A stretch of DNA of 64,000 nt from Petunia secreta (Eukaryota > Streptophyta > Magnoliopsida > Solanales > Solanaceae). A program made the translations under genes and the position numbers. Of the stretch, positions 11,441 to 23,099 are shown piece after piece. Location of the stretch: NCBI GenBank assembly GCA_029990175.1, contig JARKIP010000011.1:22728001-22792000 (forward strand), read 5' to 3'. The notes beneath the pieces are model-generated. The model was not told the origin of the DNA. It saw only the letters and a program-made list of their open reading frames with translations, and ran no database searches. Every line of letters begins with the position of its first letter. Position 1 is the first letter of the stretch.

Positions 11441-11681
11441 TTTGAAAAATTGACTATTTTCTTTTTGAACGAATACTAATTTTCTGTTCAGGTTTAATTT
11501 TTTTATTTATTTTGAGTTATTATGCTATTACAGGTAGTAGTTCTTGCATGAAAAAGGATAAGAAAGACGACAACCTCAAGCCTTTTGATCCTGAGCCTGA
11601 AAGAACTTTACACCGGTTAAGAGAGAAGTAAGAGATCGCAGAGCACTTGAAATAATACATGCTGCTTTACCTATAGGAATA

Positions 11682-14600
11682 GTGGAAAATCAAGCTTTAG
11701 TCGTGCGAGATGTTGCTCTCTCCAGTTTACATAGTGTGGCTCTGAGTATTGTTAAACCTGCAATTACTGGACATTTTGAGATTAATCCCAGCATGATACA
11801 ACTGCTACATGCGACAGGGCAATCTGCTGGATTACTACATGAAGATCCACAACAACATATCCTGAATTTCTTGGAGATCAGCGATACCTACACACCAACA
11901 GGCGTCTCAACTGACTATGTTCGATTGACACTCTTCCCGGTTTCATTAATTGGGGCGACAAAGAAGTGGCTAAAGGTTGAAAAGCGTGGGTCTATCACAA
12001 CTTGGGATGCTTTGGCTAAGAAATTTTGGCTAAATTATATCCCTCTGCTAAAACTGCTAAGATACGGAGCGAGATGATGTCTTTCAGACAACGAAAAAGA
12101 GAATCTTTATATTCAGCTTGAGCGAGATTTAAGGCACTGTTGAGAGATTACCTGCACCACAACCAATCTAATGAGGTATTGGCTCATACTTTCATGGAAG
12201 GGCTGAATGCTCATAAAAAGATCGTGGTAGATGATGTTGCGGGAGAGCAGCTGATACGACCTAGATTTTTAGCTAGACCGGCCGGGCACCCGATATCCTC
12301 CCCTACACCTATCGGGTGAACCTTTACTAGCTGAATTAGGAAAATAAGTGTAAAACCAACTCATAAATAAGAACAAGACTTAGGAAAAAAACATAAACAT
12401 ATTGATACGGCTAAGCTGTACATAAGAAATTACAGCTGACTACCCAACATAATAGGTTTAGCGCTATCTAGACTAGACATCTAAGAGTACAAAAACATAC
12501 ATACACCTCCCGAAGGGAGCATAACTAGATTACTAAAATAAAATTAGCACTAGTAGCCGTTCTGAAGAAGAATTGGCTCACGTTGACAGCTGAAATCGCC
12601 TATGCTCCTCAATCAAACGACGAACTCGGCATGGAGCGAAACCTGCCGAAACGAATAGATACAACAACCAAAAAAACAAGGGTGAGTCGAAATGACTCAA
12701 TAAGTGGGGTCAGACTAGCCACCACAAAGTATAGGATAACTAGACAGGGAGAAGAGCTAAGCAAATACAAATAAGAAGCGCATACAACTAAAACATATAA
12801 ACAATTAGGGACACAAGATAGCCAGAAACATATAGGCAAACCGAAACATATCCACAACCAGGTATGCATATCGCATACACAAAACACATCACAATAGTCA
12901 AACAATAGTCAGCATCCAGTGCAATAAAATGGGATAAATGTGGTATGATGCAATGTAGTCATATGTGCCTAATACCTATCTCCGGTGCGGGACTCTCATC
13001 GTCTACCAGGAGATATATGCGAGCCCAAGTCTTGGCCTTGAATTTTAATGAGATTTATGAACTGTTAGATAAATTTTCTCAAAGCAATCCTGATTGGAAG
13101 GGTGATGGTAGAGCTCCAAGTCAAAAGGCAGCTGGGTACTTCAATTGGATGCCTTGTCAGCTATAACAACAAAGATAGATGCAATAGCTAACCAGATCAG
13201 TAAGCTAACATTACCACCAATTCAACAACAAGTTCAAATAGTTCAACAAGTGCAAACTTTTCAAAGCTTTTGTAAAGTTTGTAGAGAAGATCATGCTACT
13301 GATGTTTGCCCTACCAACCTAGAGTCAGTTTATTATGTGGGAAATCAAAGTAGGTATCAGGCATAGAATCAGAATCAATTTGATAACACCTATAACCCCA
13401 CCTGACGCAACCATCCAAATTTCTCTGGTGGTGGTAACCAAGCCAATCAAGGCAATATGAGAGCTCAGAATAACTATCAAAATTTACAACCTCAGGCTCA
13501 ACCACAACATACATCCAATTCAGTCTAAGTGTTGATGAAGTAGATGTTGTCCAGCCTGTAGAAAATTATAGCTGACGATGCAACCAATGCATAAGCCATG
13601 AAGGAACTTGCTAATGCTCAAAAGGATCTGGAATGCCAAATGGGTCAGTTAGCTGGAGCACAAAATACTAGACCATATGGTGCCTTGCCAAGGGATTCTA
13701 AGAAAAATCTAAAAGAATATGTGCAAGTAGTTACTTTGCGGAATGGGCGAGCTTTAGAAGAAATACCTCCAAAACCAAAGAATTCTGTTGGTGAACTAGT
13801 GCGAAAAAAATAAATAAAAAAAACTGAAAAACAAGATGAAAAAAATGGTAGAGAAGCAGCCCCAACATGATATTGTTCCACCACCGCCTTTTCCTCAAAG
13901 GCTTCAAAAGCAGAAAATCGATGCAGCTTGTAAGAAATTTTTAGAGATTTTGAGTCAAGTACAAGTCAATATTCCTTTGGTGAAACTTTTGCGAGATGTT
14001 CCAAAATATGCTAAGTGCATCAAGGATATTGTGGTTAATAAAAGAAGATTGACCGAGTTCGAGACAGTTGCACTTACTGAGGAGTGCAGTTCTAGAGTAA
14101 AGCAAGCTTCCCCGTAAATTGAAAGATTTCTAAAGTTTCACCATTCCTAAAAAATTAGGAAACATGACGTTGGACGAGCTTTATGTGTCTTAGGTGCTAG
14201 CGTGAATATAATACCATCATCGGTATTTCGGAAGCTGGGCCTGGGTGAACTGAGACCTACCACAGTGACTCTCCAGTTAGTTGATAGCTAGATCATTACA
14301 TGCCCCGAGGTGTTACTAAAGATGTTCTTGTGCAAGCACACAAATTCATTCTTGCTGTTGATTTTATTATCTTTAATTATGAGGCTGACAAAGAGGTTCC
14401 TGTCATAATTGGAAGAGGATTTTTGGCTACTGCTGATGTTGTTATTCGAGTTAGAGTGGGAAAGATGATCATGGGGGTGAATGATGAAGAAGTTTCTTTT
14501 AATGTGTTTCGGGCTACTCAACTTCCATTGTATTATGAAGAGTTATCTATGGTAAAAGTAGGGGACGAGGAGTTGACTAAGTCTAAGAAGGGATTTTTGG

Positions 14601-14749
14601 CATCTAAAGAGGATGCTCTTGAAAGAGCATTAATATATGAAGATAATGTGCTCAATGATGATGAAACTCAGGAATACTTAGAGATTCTCAACATGGAATG
14701 TCAATATGTTCAAGGATGGAAAAAGTTGAGGAACTCGATAGACCGCTGA
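11682..14749 (+). pseudogene. gag-protease region of element C, decayed
   Basis: The N-terminus (VRDVALSSLHSVALSIVKPA, then HEDPQQHILNFLEISDTYTP) matches the gag of element E closely. The frame breaks from about 12060, and the LTR scrap G interrupts gag at 12252-13022. Gag resumes with QVLALNFNEIYELLDKFSQS and a CKVCREDHATDVC knuckle (C-x2-C-x3-H-x4-C) near 13270. After more stops, the protease core LGASVNIIPSSV appears near 14195, then a segment with EVPVIIGRGFLAT (14300-14749). In E the matching motif is CDLGAS; here the catalytic Asp position reads as CVLGAS, so the protease is dead as well as frameshifted. It would have made the capsid and protease of C. Confidence 0.8.
12252..13022 (-). 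mobile_element. LTR scrap G: inverted partial LTR of the element-B family
   Basis: Reversed, this reads like the 3' part of the B LTR. It starts in the last unit of B's 54-bp repeat (CATATATCTCCTGGTAGACG, then GAGAGTCCCGCACCGGAG), and runs through the CCACTTATTGAGTC and ACTCACCCTTGTTT region to a GTCGTATCA end. It lacks the 5' part of the LTR and also the 35-bp repeat array of B. It sits inside C gag, and the reading frame resumes right after it. It is a truncated solo LTR or a fragment carried in by rearrangement. Confidence 0.7.
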
Positions 14750-14831
14750 CATTAGCTCTTCCTAAACCATCTATTGAGTAGGCTCATATTCTTGAACTCA
14801 AACCTTACCGGCTCATTTACGTTATGCTTAT

Positions 14832-17678
14832 TTGGGAGAAAATAACACCTTGCCTATAATTTTTTCTTCTATGTTGTCTGAGGTGCAAGTTGAGAAGGTT
14901 TTAAGGGTATTACGAGAGCGTAAGAGGCCAATTGGATGGACCATTGCGGATATTAGAGGGATTAATCGTTCTTTTTGCATGCATAAAATTTTATGGAGAA
15001 AGGCTACAAGCCCAGTGTCGAGCATCAACAAAGACTAAATCCAGTCATGAAGGAGGTTGTAAAGAAGGAAATCATCAAGTGGCTTGATGCTGGAATTATT
15101 TTTCCAATCTCTCACAGCAATTGGATGAGTCCAATCCAATATGTTCCAAAGTAGGGAGGTATGACAGTCGTGAAGAATGAACATAATGAGTTGATTCCTA
15201 CAAGGATAGTCACGAGGTGGTGAATTTGCATTGACTATAGAAAATTAAAAAAAGCCGCCACAAAAGATCACATTCCACTTCCCCTCCTCGATCAGATGTT
15301 GGACAAGCTAGCCGAGCATGAATATTACTGTTTTCTATATGGATACTCATGCTACAATCAGATCGTGATAGCGCCAGAAGATTAAGAAAAGACTACGATT
15401 ACATGTCCTTATGGCACCTACGCATTTGGAAGAATGCCTTTTGGACTATGTAACGCACCTGAGACCTTTCAGAGATGCATGATGGCGATATTCACCGACA
15501 TGGTGGAAAAATATGGTGAGGTATTCCTGGATGAGTTTTCAGTTTTTGGTGATTTTTTTTATGACTGTTTGAAGAACTTGGACACCGTGCTTAGCCGAAG
15601 TGAAGAAACAAACCTGGTACTTGATTGAGAAACGTGTCACTTTATGGTCCACGAGGGCATTTTACTTGGGCATAAAGTGTCTAAGTAAGGAATCAAGGTC
15701 GACAAAGCAAACGTTGAAGCAGTTGGGAAATTATCACCACCTACCTCTGTCAAAGACGTGTGTAGTTTCTTGGGACATGCGAGTTTCCATAGGCGATTCA
15801 TTAAAGATTTCTCGAAAATAGAAAATCTCATGTGAAAATTGCTAGAAAAGGATGCAAAGTTCGAATTTGATGATGCCTGTTTGAAGGCATTTGAAGAGCT
15901 CAAAAGGAGGTTGGTGACTACACCTATTATTATTGCTCTTGATTGGTCTTTAACATTCGAGTTAATGTGTGATGCAAGTGACACCGGTGCTTGGGCAAAG
16001 AAAGGGTAGAGTTTTTCATTCTATATATTATGCGAGCATGACCTTTGATGCCGCTTAATCAAATTACACTACCACTAAAAAAGAGTTGTTGGAGGCTGTT
16101 TATGCTTTTGACAAATTCAGATCTTACTTGGTTGGTACTCCAGTTATTGTCTACACATCATGCCGCAATCCGATGTCCATTTGATAAGAAAGATTCAAAG
16201 CCGAGATTGATTCGCTGGGTTCTTCTACTGCAAGAATTTGATGTGGAGATTCGAGATCGAAAAGGGACCGAAAATCAAGTAGTCGATCACTTGTCGAGGT
16301 TGGAGGATAGAAAACATGCAGATGAAGGGTCTGTGAAAAATGAAATTTTTTCAGATGAGCAACATTTTTCTCTACAAGTAGTTGAGGTTCCATGGTATGC
16401 AGACATAGTTAACTTGTTAGTGAGTGGAGTATTTCCTCCTGGTGCAAATTCACAGCAAAAAAAAAAAAAAGAAATTACTTCATGAGATTAAATTCTATGT
16501 ATGTGATGAGTCTTACTTGTATAAAATAGGCTCGGACCAATTAGCAAGACATAGAATTCCTCAAAGCAAGGTAAATCAAGTGCTATGAAGTTGTCATTCG
16601 TCGCCTTATAGTGGACATCACAGTGGGGATCGCACAGCCGCTAAGGTGCTTCAATCTGGGTCATATTGGCCGACATTATTCAAAGATGCTTATGCCTTTG
16701 TGAAGAGCTATGATAGGTGCCAACGAACTGTAATATTTCAAGTAGACAAGAGATGCCTCTAAAAAAAACCTTGGAAGTTGAAATTTTTGACGTTTGGAGC
16801 ATCAACTTCATGGGACCTTTCCCACAGTCCTATGGTAACAAATACATTCTCTTAGTGGTCAAGTATGTGTCAAAGTGGGCTGAAGCCATCTCTCTCCCAA
16901 CTAATGACGCCAAAGTGGTCATCAAGTTCTTGAAAAAGCATATATTCACTCGTTTTGGGACCTCAAGGGCCATGATAAGTGATGAAGGTACTTATTTTTG
17001 TAATAAGTTGATGAAGACTCTTTTGGTGAAGTATGGGGTGAAACAAAAAATTATGACTGCTTATCACCCTCAAACGAGTGGACAAGTTGAGGTTTCAAAC
17101 AGAGAAATCAAGTAAATCTTGGAGAAAACTGAGAGTGTGAATAGAAAGGATTGGGCGACCAAGTTAGATGATGCACTATAGGCTTATCAGACTATAAAAC
17201 ACCTATTGGAACATCTCCATATAGGTTGGTTTTCGGTAAAGCGTGTCACTTGCCGGTTGAATTTGAGCATAAATCATATTGGGCGATCAAGAAGCTCAAT
17301 TTAGATTTAGAGTTAGCGGGAGAAAAGCGGATGTTGCAGCTTCATGAGCTAGACGAGTTTTGCCTTCACGCCTATGAGAATACCAAGCTATATAAAGAGA
17401 ATACTAAAAGTTGGCATGACAAGCATATTTAACGTCGAGATTTTAAGCCGAGCCAACTGGTTCTTTTGTTTAACTCTACGCTAAAATTATTTCCTAGCAA
17501 GTTAAAATCAAGGTGGTCGGGTCTGTTTGAGGTAGTCAAAGTTATGCCATATAGAGCAGTCGAGCTGCGCGCACTTCACATGAAAAGGAGATTTTTGGTG
17601 AATGGCCAAAGGATAAAGCATTATTTAGGAGGTGATGTGGAGCGTCACAAAACCTCTGTAATTCTGGAGGATGCTTGA
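14832..17678 (+). pseudogene. pol (RT, RNase H, integrase) of element C, decayed
   Basis: Recognisable in order: a linker with PIGWTIADIRGI near 14930; reverse transcriptase with CPYGTYAFGRMPFGLCNAPE near 15410-15460 and the active-site block FLDEFSVFGDF near 15525; a connection/RNase H part with LGHASFHRRFIKDFSK and FELMCDASDT (about 15770-15980); and integrase from about 16717 with SINFMGPF, MISDEGTYFCN and HPQTSGQVEVSNREIK. The C-terminal part ends at 17678. The usual FMDDF-type box has become FLDEF, so the second catalytic Asp is Glu. At least ten stops or shifts occur. The matching region of A shows the same domain order. Confidence 0.8.
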
Positions 17679-17688
17679 TAAAGGGTAT

Positions 17689-17735
17689 CATTGTGCCTCA
17701 ATGTTAAATCAAGCGCTTCTTGGAGGCAACCCAAG
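17689..17735 (+). promoter_or_regulatory. Post-pol double stem-loop of element C
   Basis: Eleven nt after the pol stop lies CATTGTGCCTCAATG (17689-17703), a 5-bp stem with loop TGCCT. It is followed by TTAAATCAAGCG and CTTGGAGGCAACCCAAG (17719-17735), a 5-bp stem with loop AGGCAAC. The same two hairpins, with different but compensating stem bases, occur after pol in A (44235-44280) and after gag-protease in E (37425-37472). The function is unknown; a role in expression of the downstream ORF or in RNA handling is inference. Confidence 0.6.
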
Positions 17736-18978
17736 TTTTTTCGCTTTCGTTTTCTTAGTTGTTAATTTTTTCTTAGTTGTTAAAATTGTTCTAGTTCTTT
17801 TTGTCATTAAATTTTTTGCTAATATAGATTAGTTTAGGTGTGTTATGGATAGTTCGCAGTCATGAGAGCTGGTAAAGAAGGTCATGGAATCAGTGGAAGC
17901 AGTGTAAACTAGTTTCAAGAAGCACATGAGGGTGTCTAGTTTTTGAGATATGATACCACAGATGTCTGATGCATAGGTAAAGTGAAAAATTATGGGAAAT
18001 AGAGGGTGAGGTGTCGTATGCCTTAGCATAGGAAATAAAAAATTTTCCAATTGTTGGTAGTGATGTTTTGGCCACAGCGCACAACTTAGCGTCCAATTAT
18101 AACTGGGAAATATTTCTGGATGCGTCGCTTCCAAGCTAGCGCACGCAGGTAAGTTCGATAGTCTGAAGTTTTAACAAGTCCGAAAACCACTGCTCATATT
18201 TTTTCTAAGCCTCGTGCTCCCTCCTCTTTCAAACTCTTATTCATGATCCCACACAAACACGCACCTTTGCGACTATGATCCACCGGAAACCACCACCCAC
18301 TGTTAGATAAAGCTTCCAAGTATAATTTCTCCTCTTTATCTCGCTCAATATCTTACCACGCAAACCCCTTTCCCCTTCTCCCATAGACTGTTTTGGTGCA
18401 AAATTAAGGTAGAATTCTGCCCCGTTTCAAATTGCTTGATACAACAGTTGGTTGATGTTGAGTGTTGTATGATATCCTGACTGCTAAATTATAATTCCCT
18501 AAAGTTCAATTTTTGGGAGGGTCACTACTTTACTAGTTTTTGAATCCTTAAGCACACACATATGCACCCTAGGTAATCGAAAGAATGCCTAGCTGATTAT
18601 TTTGTGCATTCAGACTGCTACGAAGTTATTTGAGCAAGTACATGTAAAAGAATAAAGTATGGGGCTCTTTATGAGTTGTTACCGGCTAGAATTGTGCATG
18701 AATATAGACATGATGGTCATGTAGACTAACTATAATACAAAAGTGCCAATTAATTGCAAGAGTCTATAGATACAGATCATTTAGCTTGATGAACTAGTAG
18801 CAACAGCTTGTGAAGGGTCTGCATATACTCTTTATAAGCTGGCAGAAGTCTGAAGTGAGCTTACTTGGTTACTTGTAACAGCGGCGTGTATATGAACTGT
18901 AATCGTCGACCTTATCATTAACTTACAGTTAATTCTTGTGATTGCAATATCCAGGTACCTTCTTTATTGAAAAAGAAA
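17736..18978 (+). other. Spacer between pol and the env-position ORF of C
   Basis: About 1.2 kb with no coding potential. It starts with a T-rich stretch and later holds mixed AT-rich sequence. Athila-type elements commonly carry such a spacer before the third ORF; a splice acceptor for that ORF would be expected here but was not identified. Confidence 0.5.
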
Positions 18979-20287
18979 ATGGCAAGAGCCTTGAGAAGTG
19001 TCACCAGAAGCCAACCTTCCAAAAGGCGATCTGATAATAATGATAATAGGGAACAAAGGAAGAAGTAGAAGCAAGATATGCCGTCTCCAGACAAAGGCAA
19101 AGGGAAAGCAACGCAGGTTGTCAAATCAAAGAAAGCTTCTCAACCTGGGATAGTAATCACAAAAAATATGGGAGAACAACCAAGCAAGCAAAAGAAGAGT
19201 TCACAAAAAGGAAAAGAAACCGAAAAAGACAAAAGGAAATAGCCTGTGGTGTATGAGTCGGGTTTCGAGTCTGAATTAGATCATGAAGAAGAACAAGTTA
19301 ACATGAATGAAGAAGATGAGGTTAAGGAACATGAATGTGTAGGCAAATTTGTCAGCACAAAGGCTCACCGGGCTTACATCTCAGAAAAGCCACTTCCCAT
19401 TTCAGCTTTTAGTATGAAGCATCCTACCTTCCTGATGACACTTCATAACAAGCTGAAGTGGCATCCGATCTTAAAGGGCTTCAGTAATGCAAATTTGACG
19501 TAGGTAATAGAATTGTATGCAAACTGGAGACACATTGATGACAATGTAATTTGAGTTTGGGAGGAAGATGTTGACATATATGCACAAGCTTTGAACGACT
19601 TCTTACAAGTGCCGAATATTTCCATGAAAGGTACAACAAGTTTGTTGAAAATCTTGATTTCTCATACCTCCACTCTGTAGTGTATCCAAAGAGAGATGAT
19701 GCCAAATGGAAGAGTGGAACCACGGAATCTCATTAATTGGCAAAGGAGTTCATGTGCGCTCTAGCCTGTGTGGTACTTAATTGGGTATGAAACTGGTTGA
19801 TGCCTTGCCTACATAAGACGAATGTTCCAAAAGATATAGTCTCCTTGATCTATGCATTGATGGTTGTAATTGAGCTGAATTTAGGAGAGATTGTGCTTGA
19901 GCAAATGCAGCGCACAAGGAGAAACTTTAAATGGTGTTTGTTCTATGATAACACTTTGATTGCATATATCCGACACTTGGGTGTTCCAGAGGGAATATCT
20001 GATGATAAAAAGCCTGCACCTAAGGCATATGATATTACAGCAGTGCAAGATTCAACAAAGGTTAGGACTTCTCAGTTTACTTCGACACATTGGTTCCAAC
20101 AGATTCATACACAGCAATCCTGATGCAATTATTGTGCCAACATTTTAGCATCGACACTACTGCTGCTTTTTCTCCACCATCTACTTCTGATCCATCTTCT
20201 TCTACACCTATTATTGTTGCCCCAAAGACCACTTTTGCTGCTGCTACGACCTCTGCACTACCTACAGAGGCTACTGCTCCATCTAGA
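18979..20287 (+). pseudogene. env-position ORF of element C, first part (plant transposon-protein-like)
   Basis: Starts at ATG 18979 with a basic N-terminus (MARALRSVTRSQPSKRRS). This is followed by a Lys-rich then acidic stretch and a globular part with ISAFSMKHPTFLMTL, VIELYANWRHIDDN and VVIELNLGEIVLEQM. This resembles the putative plant transposon protein domain found in the third ORF of Athila-type elements, and the matching ORF in A (46094-47743). Stops at 19501-19503 and others plus a frameshift near 19630 break it. A Ser/Thr/Ala-rich tail is then cut at TCT AGA by solo LTR D and continues in the same frame from 51957. No envelope-like membrane segment is seen. Confidence 0.6.
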
Positions 20288-21439
20288 TGTCGACACCCAT
20301 TTTTCTCAAATCAGTTAGAGTTCGAAAATAGGACTCGACTTATTGGAACACCTGGGTAAGACTTGGAGTCGCCACCTAACATATTTTTTAACTAGGCGTA
20401 TTAGGGTACCTACTTTGTTTCTAGCCAATTTTTATAGTTAACTTCGAAAACATGGTCTTGCAAACTAAAGATTCTAGGTAAGAGTTTAAGTTAACCCGAG
20501 AGGAAGGTGTTAGGCACCTCTTAGGTTCTACCAAATGTGTTTACTAGCCGTACTAAATATTGAGATTCAAAATATAATCTAACTAAGCAATTTCCACTAT
20601 AATATATAAGTTAGATACATATAACAATTAAGATTAAATAAAAGGTTCAAATTCACTAATTTTCTTCTTCCTTGGGGAACTTCAACCAAATACACCTCGC
20701 AAAATAAAATAAATTAGTTAGTATATCAAAATAAATTAATAATGATAAACCAAAAATTAAAAGAATGCAATATAAAGTTGAATTAGAAGCATTTTGGAGC
20801 ATCGTCTTGAAAATATCTATCCAAATATACCTCACCAAAAAAATAAAATGGATTAGTGTGATAATAATAATGATAATAATAATAATAAATGATAATAAAT
20901 AAAAATAAAGGGAAAAAATATTTTATAAAAAAAAGTTTAGGCTTAGATTGATGTATTGCATCATGTAGAGGTTAGGGATGTCGGTACGGCTGCAAACACG
21001 GAGCCCGGGCCGGTTTGCCATGCCAAGCACCACCAATCCCACTACTCCACTATCACTTACTTTGTAAAATAATACATATCGTCATCGCCTATTGTTTTGT
21101 TTTTTGGGACACGAAAGGGACATTGTATATAATGGGACCGGACTTGTATTGGCCTCCAATATGTCATTCGCCGTGTAGTATCCGTTCAAATCAGTGTATA
21201 GGCCTCAAAATAAATATTTTTCATGGGCCACAACTGTGTAGCCTCGTGTATAGAATCTGTTAATAAAGCATAGCTGTTTCTGATCTGTACTGGTGCTTCT
21301 GATCTTGGTGGTGTGTGTGGAATGGTGTATGTTCTGCTGGCCTTGGTTTTGTATGGTGAATTATGTGTATATATGTTCTGATGATGGATGTAAGGGGTGA
21401 AGAATATGAGGAGGTATATGGGATGTGTGTACGTATTTG
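20288..21439 (+). mobile_element. Solo LTR D, 5' half (interrupted by element A)
   Basis: Starts TGTCGACACCCATTTTTCTC. A little downstream it has the GAGTCGCCACCTAA block and the GAAGGTGTTAGGCACCTC block, which also occur in LTR F at 62153. The other half is 50821-51951, ending GGGTGTCAACA. TSD is imperfect: CTAGA (20283-20287) against CTGAA (51952-51956). Removing D plus one 5-bp copy restores the reading frame of the C ORF, which supports the boundaries. An AAT-rich microsatellite lies at about 20863-20910. The last 5 bases (21435-21439, ATTTG) are the target copy of A. Total LTR is about 2.28 kb. Confidence 0.7.
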
Positions 21440-21633
21440 TGATAAGTTGATATTTTACCAACTTAAAGACTATCCTAAACTTTCGTTATTGAATCCAAAG
21501 GCAACGTTTGGTGTTATTAATGTCGTAAATTGCTCAATTTCAGGTTATACTAGATGGTAAGAACATCGATTGAAAAGTGAAGCTAAAAGAGCAAGAATTG
21601 GAGCCAAAAAGTCAAGAATTTTGTCACAGCTTG

Positions 21634-21887
21634 AGGCGCTCCGCCTGACAAGTAGGCGCTCCACCCAGAGGAAGCAGTGTTTAGGCGCTCCGCCTGAGCT
21701 TGGCCACTGTCCAATTATGCACATTTTCTAGGTGCTCCGCCTAGAATTGGGGCGCTCCGCCCAGGACAAGCAATATCCAGGCGCTCCGCCCAAGACAAGC
21801 ATTGTTTAGGCGCTCCGCCTGGCAAATGGGCGCACCGCCTGAGGCAAGTCACTGCACAATTATGCACATTTTCCAGGCGCTCTGCCT
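21634..21887. repeat. Cluster of nine short GC palindromes (AGGCG-N3-CGCCT) in the A 5' LTR
   Basis: Copies start at 21634, 21654, 21683, 21730, 21750, 21779, 21808, 21828 and 21875. The commonest form is AGGCGCTCCGCCT; variants include GGGCGCTCCGCCC and AGGCGCTCCACCC. Spacing is irregular, about 20-50 nt, so it is a cluster of sites rather than a tandem repeat. It ends about 20 nt before the TATA box. Confidence 0.85.
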
Positions 21888-21909
21888 TAAACACGGGATC
21901 CTGAACTTG

Positions 21910-21917
21910 TATAAATA
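21910..21917 (+). promoter_or_regulatory. TATA box of the A 5' LTR promoter
   Basis: TATAAATA in the context CTTGTATAAATACC, directly downstream of the palindrome cluster. The same box lies at 49877-49884 in the 3' LTR. Transcription is expected to start about 30 nt downstream. Confidence 0.7.
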
Positions 21918-22854
21918 CCAAAAGCTAGGGTTTTGACATTATCCAATTCTATATTTACACTCTTGAGATTTTGGGCGATTTTGTGAGCTAAGTTGGAGTC
22001 TTAACATCATTTTGTAAGCTTCCAAACTTGTATCTTTGAATATTAATTCATATATCAATTCAAAATCTATGTTTGATTTCAATCCATCATTTCATTACAT
22101 CTTGATTAATTGGATTCAAACCCTAGTTATGAGTAGCTAAATTCATAACTAGGGATGTAAATATGCTATAGTGATAGAAAATCAATGGGTGTTGTTCCAT
22201 TTTACTAACCATAACATAAGTAACAATTATCCAACTCCCCATTACAATAACATCAAAATTCTAAAATCCATGATATTTGGGATTTCTTGTCTACATTTCT
22301 AGTTAGAGACCCGGAAGAGATTAACTAGTGTAGAATAGTGGAGTTGGCGAGGATTTGAGTTGATAGGCTATTCATATAGACTAACTCTTCTAAAAGGAGT
22401 TACGCTCGGAAGAGGTCTCCTTTCCTTAGGTCTTTGAGTAGCGCTTTGAGTATTCAACCAAGGCTTTGACGAGCGAGTTGTGAAAGATCTCTTCTAGGCC
22501 GGAAGGATTCTAGAGATCACAATCGGAATACTCGACCATAATTATAATTGTGTTGGGAAAGTGAAGTGAAGACACCTGTTGGTTGGAAATCGTTATTAGT
22601 TGTTTTCACCTCTAGTCTCATAATATCTAATCAATTTACTTGCTTAATTGTATGTCTTGTAGTTAATTGTAGCGTACTTAAAAACAACCCCACTTCTAGG
22701 ACTCAATATTAAACTTCATTTGAATCTCTACTTGCAACTCTCTTACTTGATAAGCTAGTTCCCTTGGAAAATCGACACCGACTCATATCGGGTATTATAT
22801 TTTGACGACCGCCCCTCACTAATTAAGGTGTAGGATTGAGCGTGGATCAAATTT

Positions 22855-22872
22855 TAGCGCAGTTGCCGGGGA
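22855..22872 (+). other. Primer-binding site of A, tRNA-Asp type
   Basis: TAGCGCAGTTGCCGGGGA, 5 nt after the LTR. It matches the complement of the tRNA-Asp 3' end except at two positions. Confidence 0.8.
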
Positions 22873-22974
22873 ACTACGGTTTCAATATTGAGTTGCATTG
22901 TTTAATCAAAGTTGTTTAGTTCGCAAGTCCTAGCATTTTACTTTTGTTTTTGGTTTTACCTTGTGTAGGTGAAC

Positions 22975-23099
22975 ATGTCTTATAGGAGAAATCCTAAACG
23001 GAATTTGCGGAACCCCAATTACAATCATTATTATAATCAACAACATAGGGATCCGCAAGGCTATCAAGAAGAATATGATGAAGAGTTTCATATAGAACT
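22975..23099 (+). pseudogene. gag of element A, 5' end (cut by element B)
   Basis: ATG at 22975 opens a frame starting MSYRRNPKRNLRNPNYNHYY, rich in Asn, Tyr, Arg and Gln, running into EEFHIEL where B is inserted. The frame continues after B at 31341 (NQKGYPFHVEQVDEDE). The last five bases, GAACT, are the B target site. Confidence 0.65.

Larger units (their letters stand above)
21440..22849 (+). repeat. 5' LTR of element A
   Basis: TGATAAGTTG to GCGTGGATCA, 1410 bp. It contains nine AGGCG-N3-CGCCT-type palindromes at 21634-21887, a TATAAATA box at 21910-21917, and near 22123-22156 a perfect 11-bp inverted repeat (CCTAGTTATGA, 10-nt loop, TCATAACTAGG). The 3' LTR repeats this layout. Confidence 0.9.

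Noticed and set aside
18979..20287. Third ORF considered as a true envelope protein
   Set aside because: No signal peptide, transmembrane segment or fusion-peptide-like stretch was seen. Only its position after pol recalls env.
21634..21887. Palindrome cluster considered as a CRISPR-like array
   Set aside because: Units are 13 bp, spacers are irregular and related to one another, and the context is an LTR in a plant genome. It is not a CRISPR.
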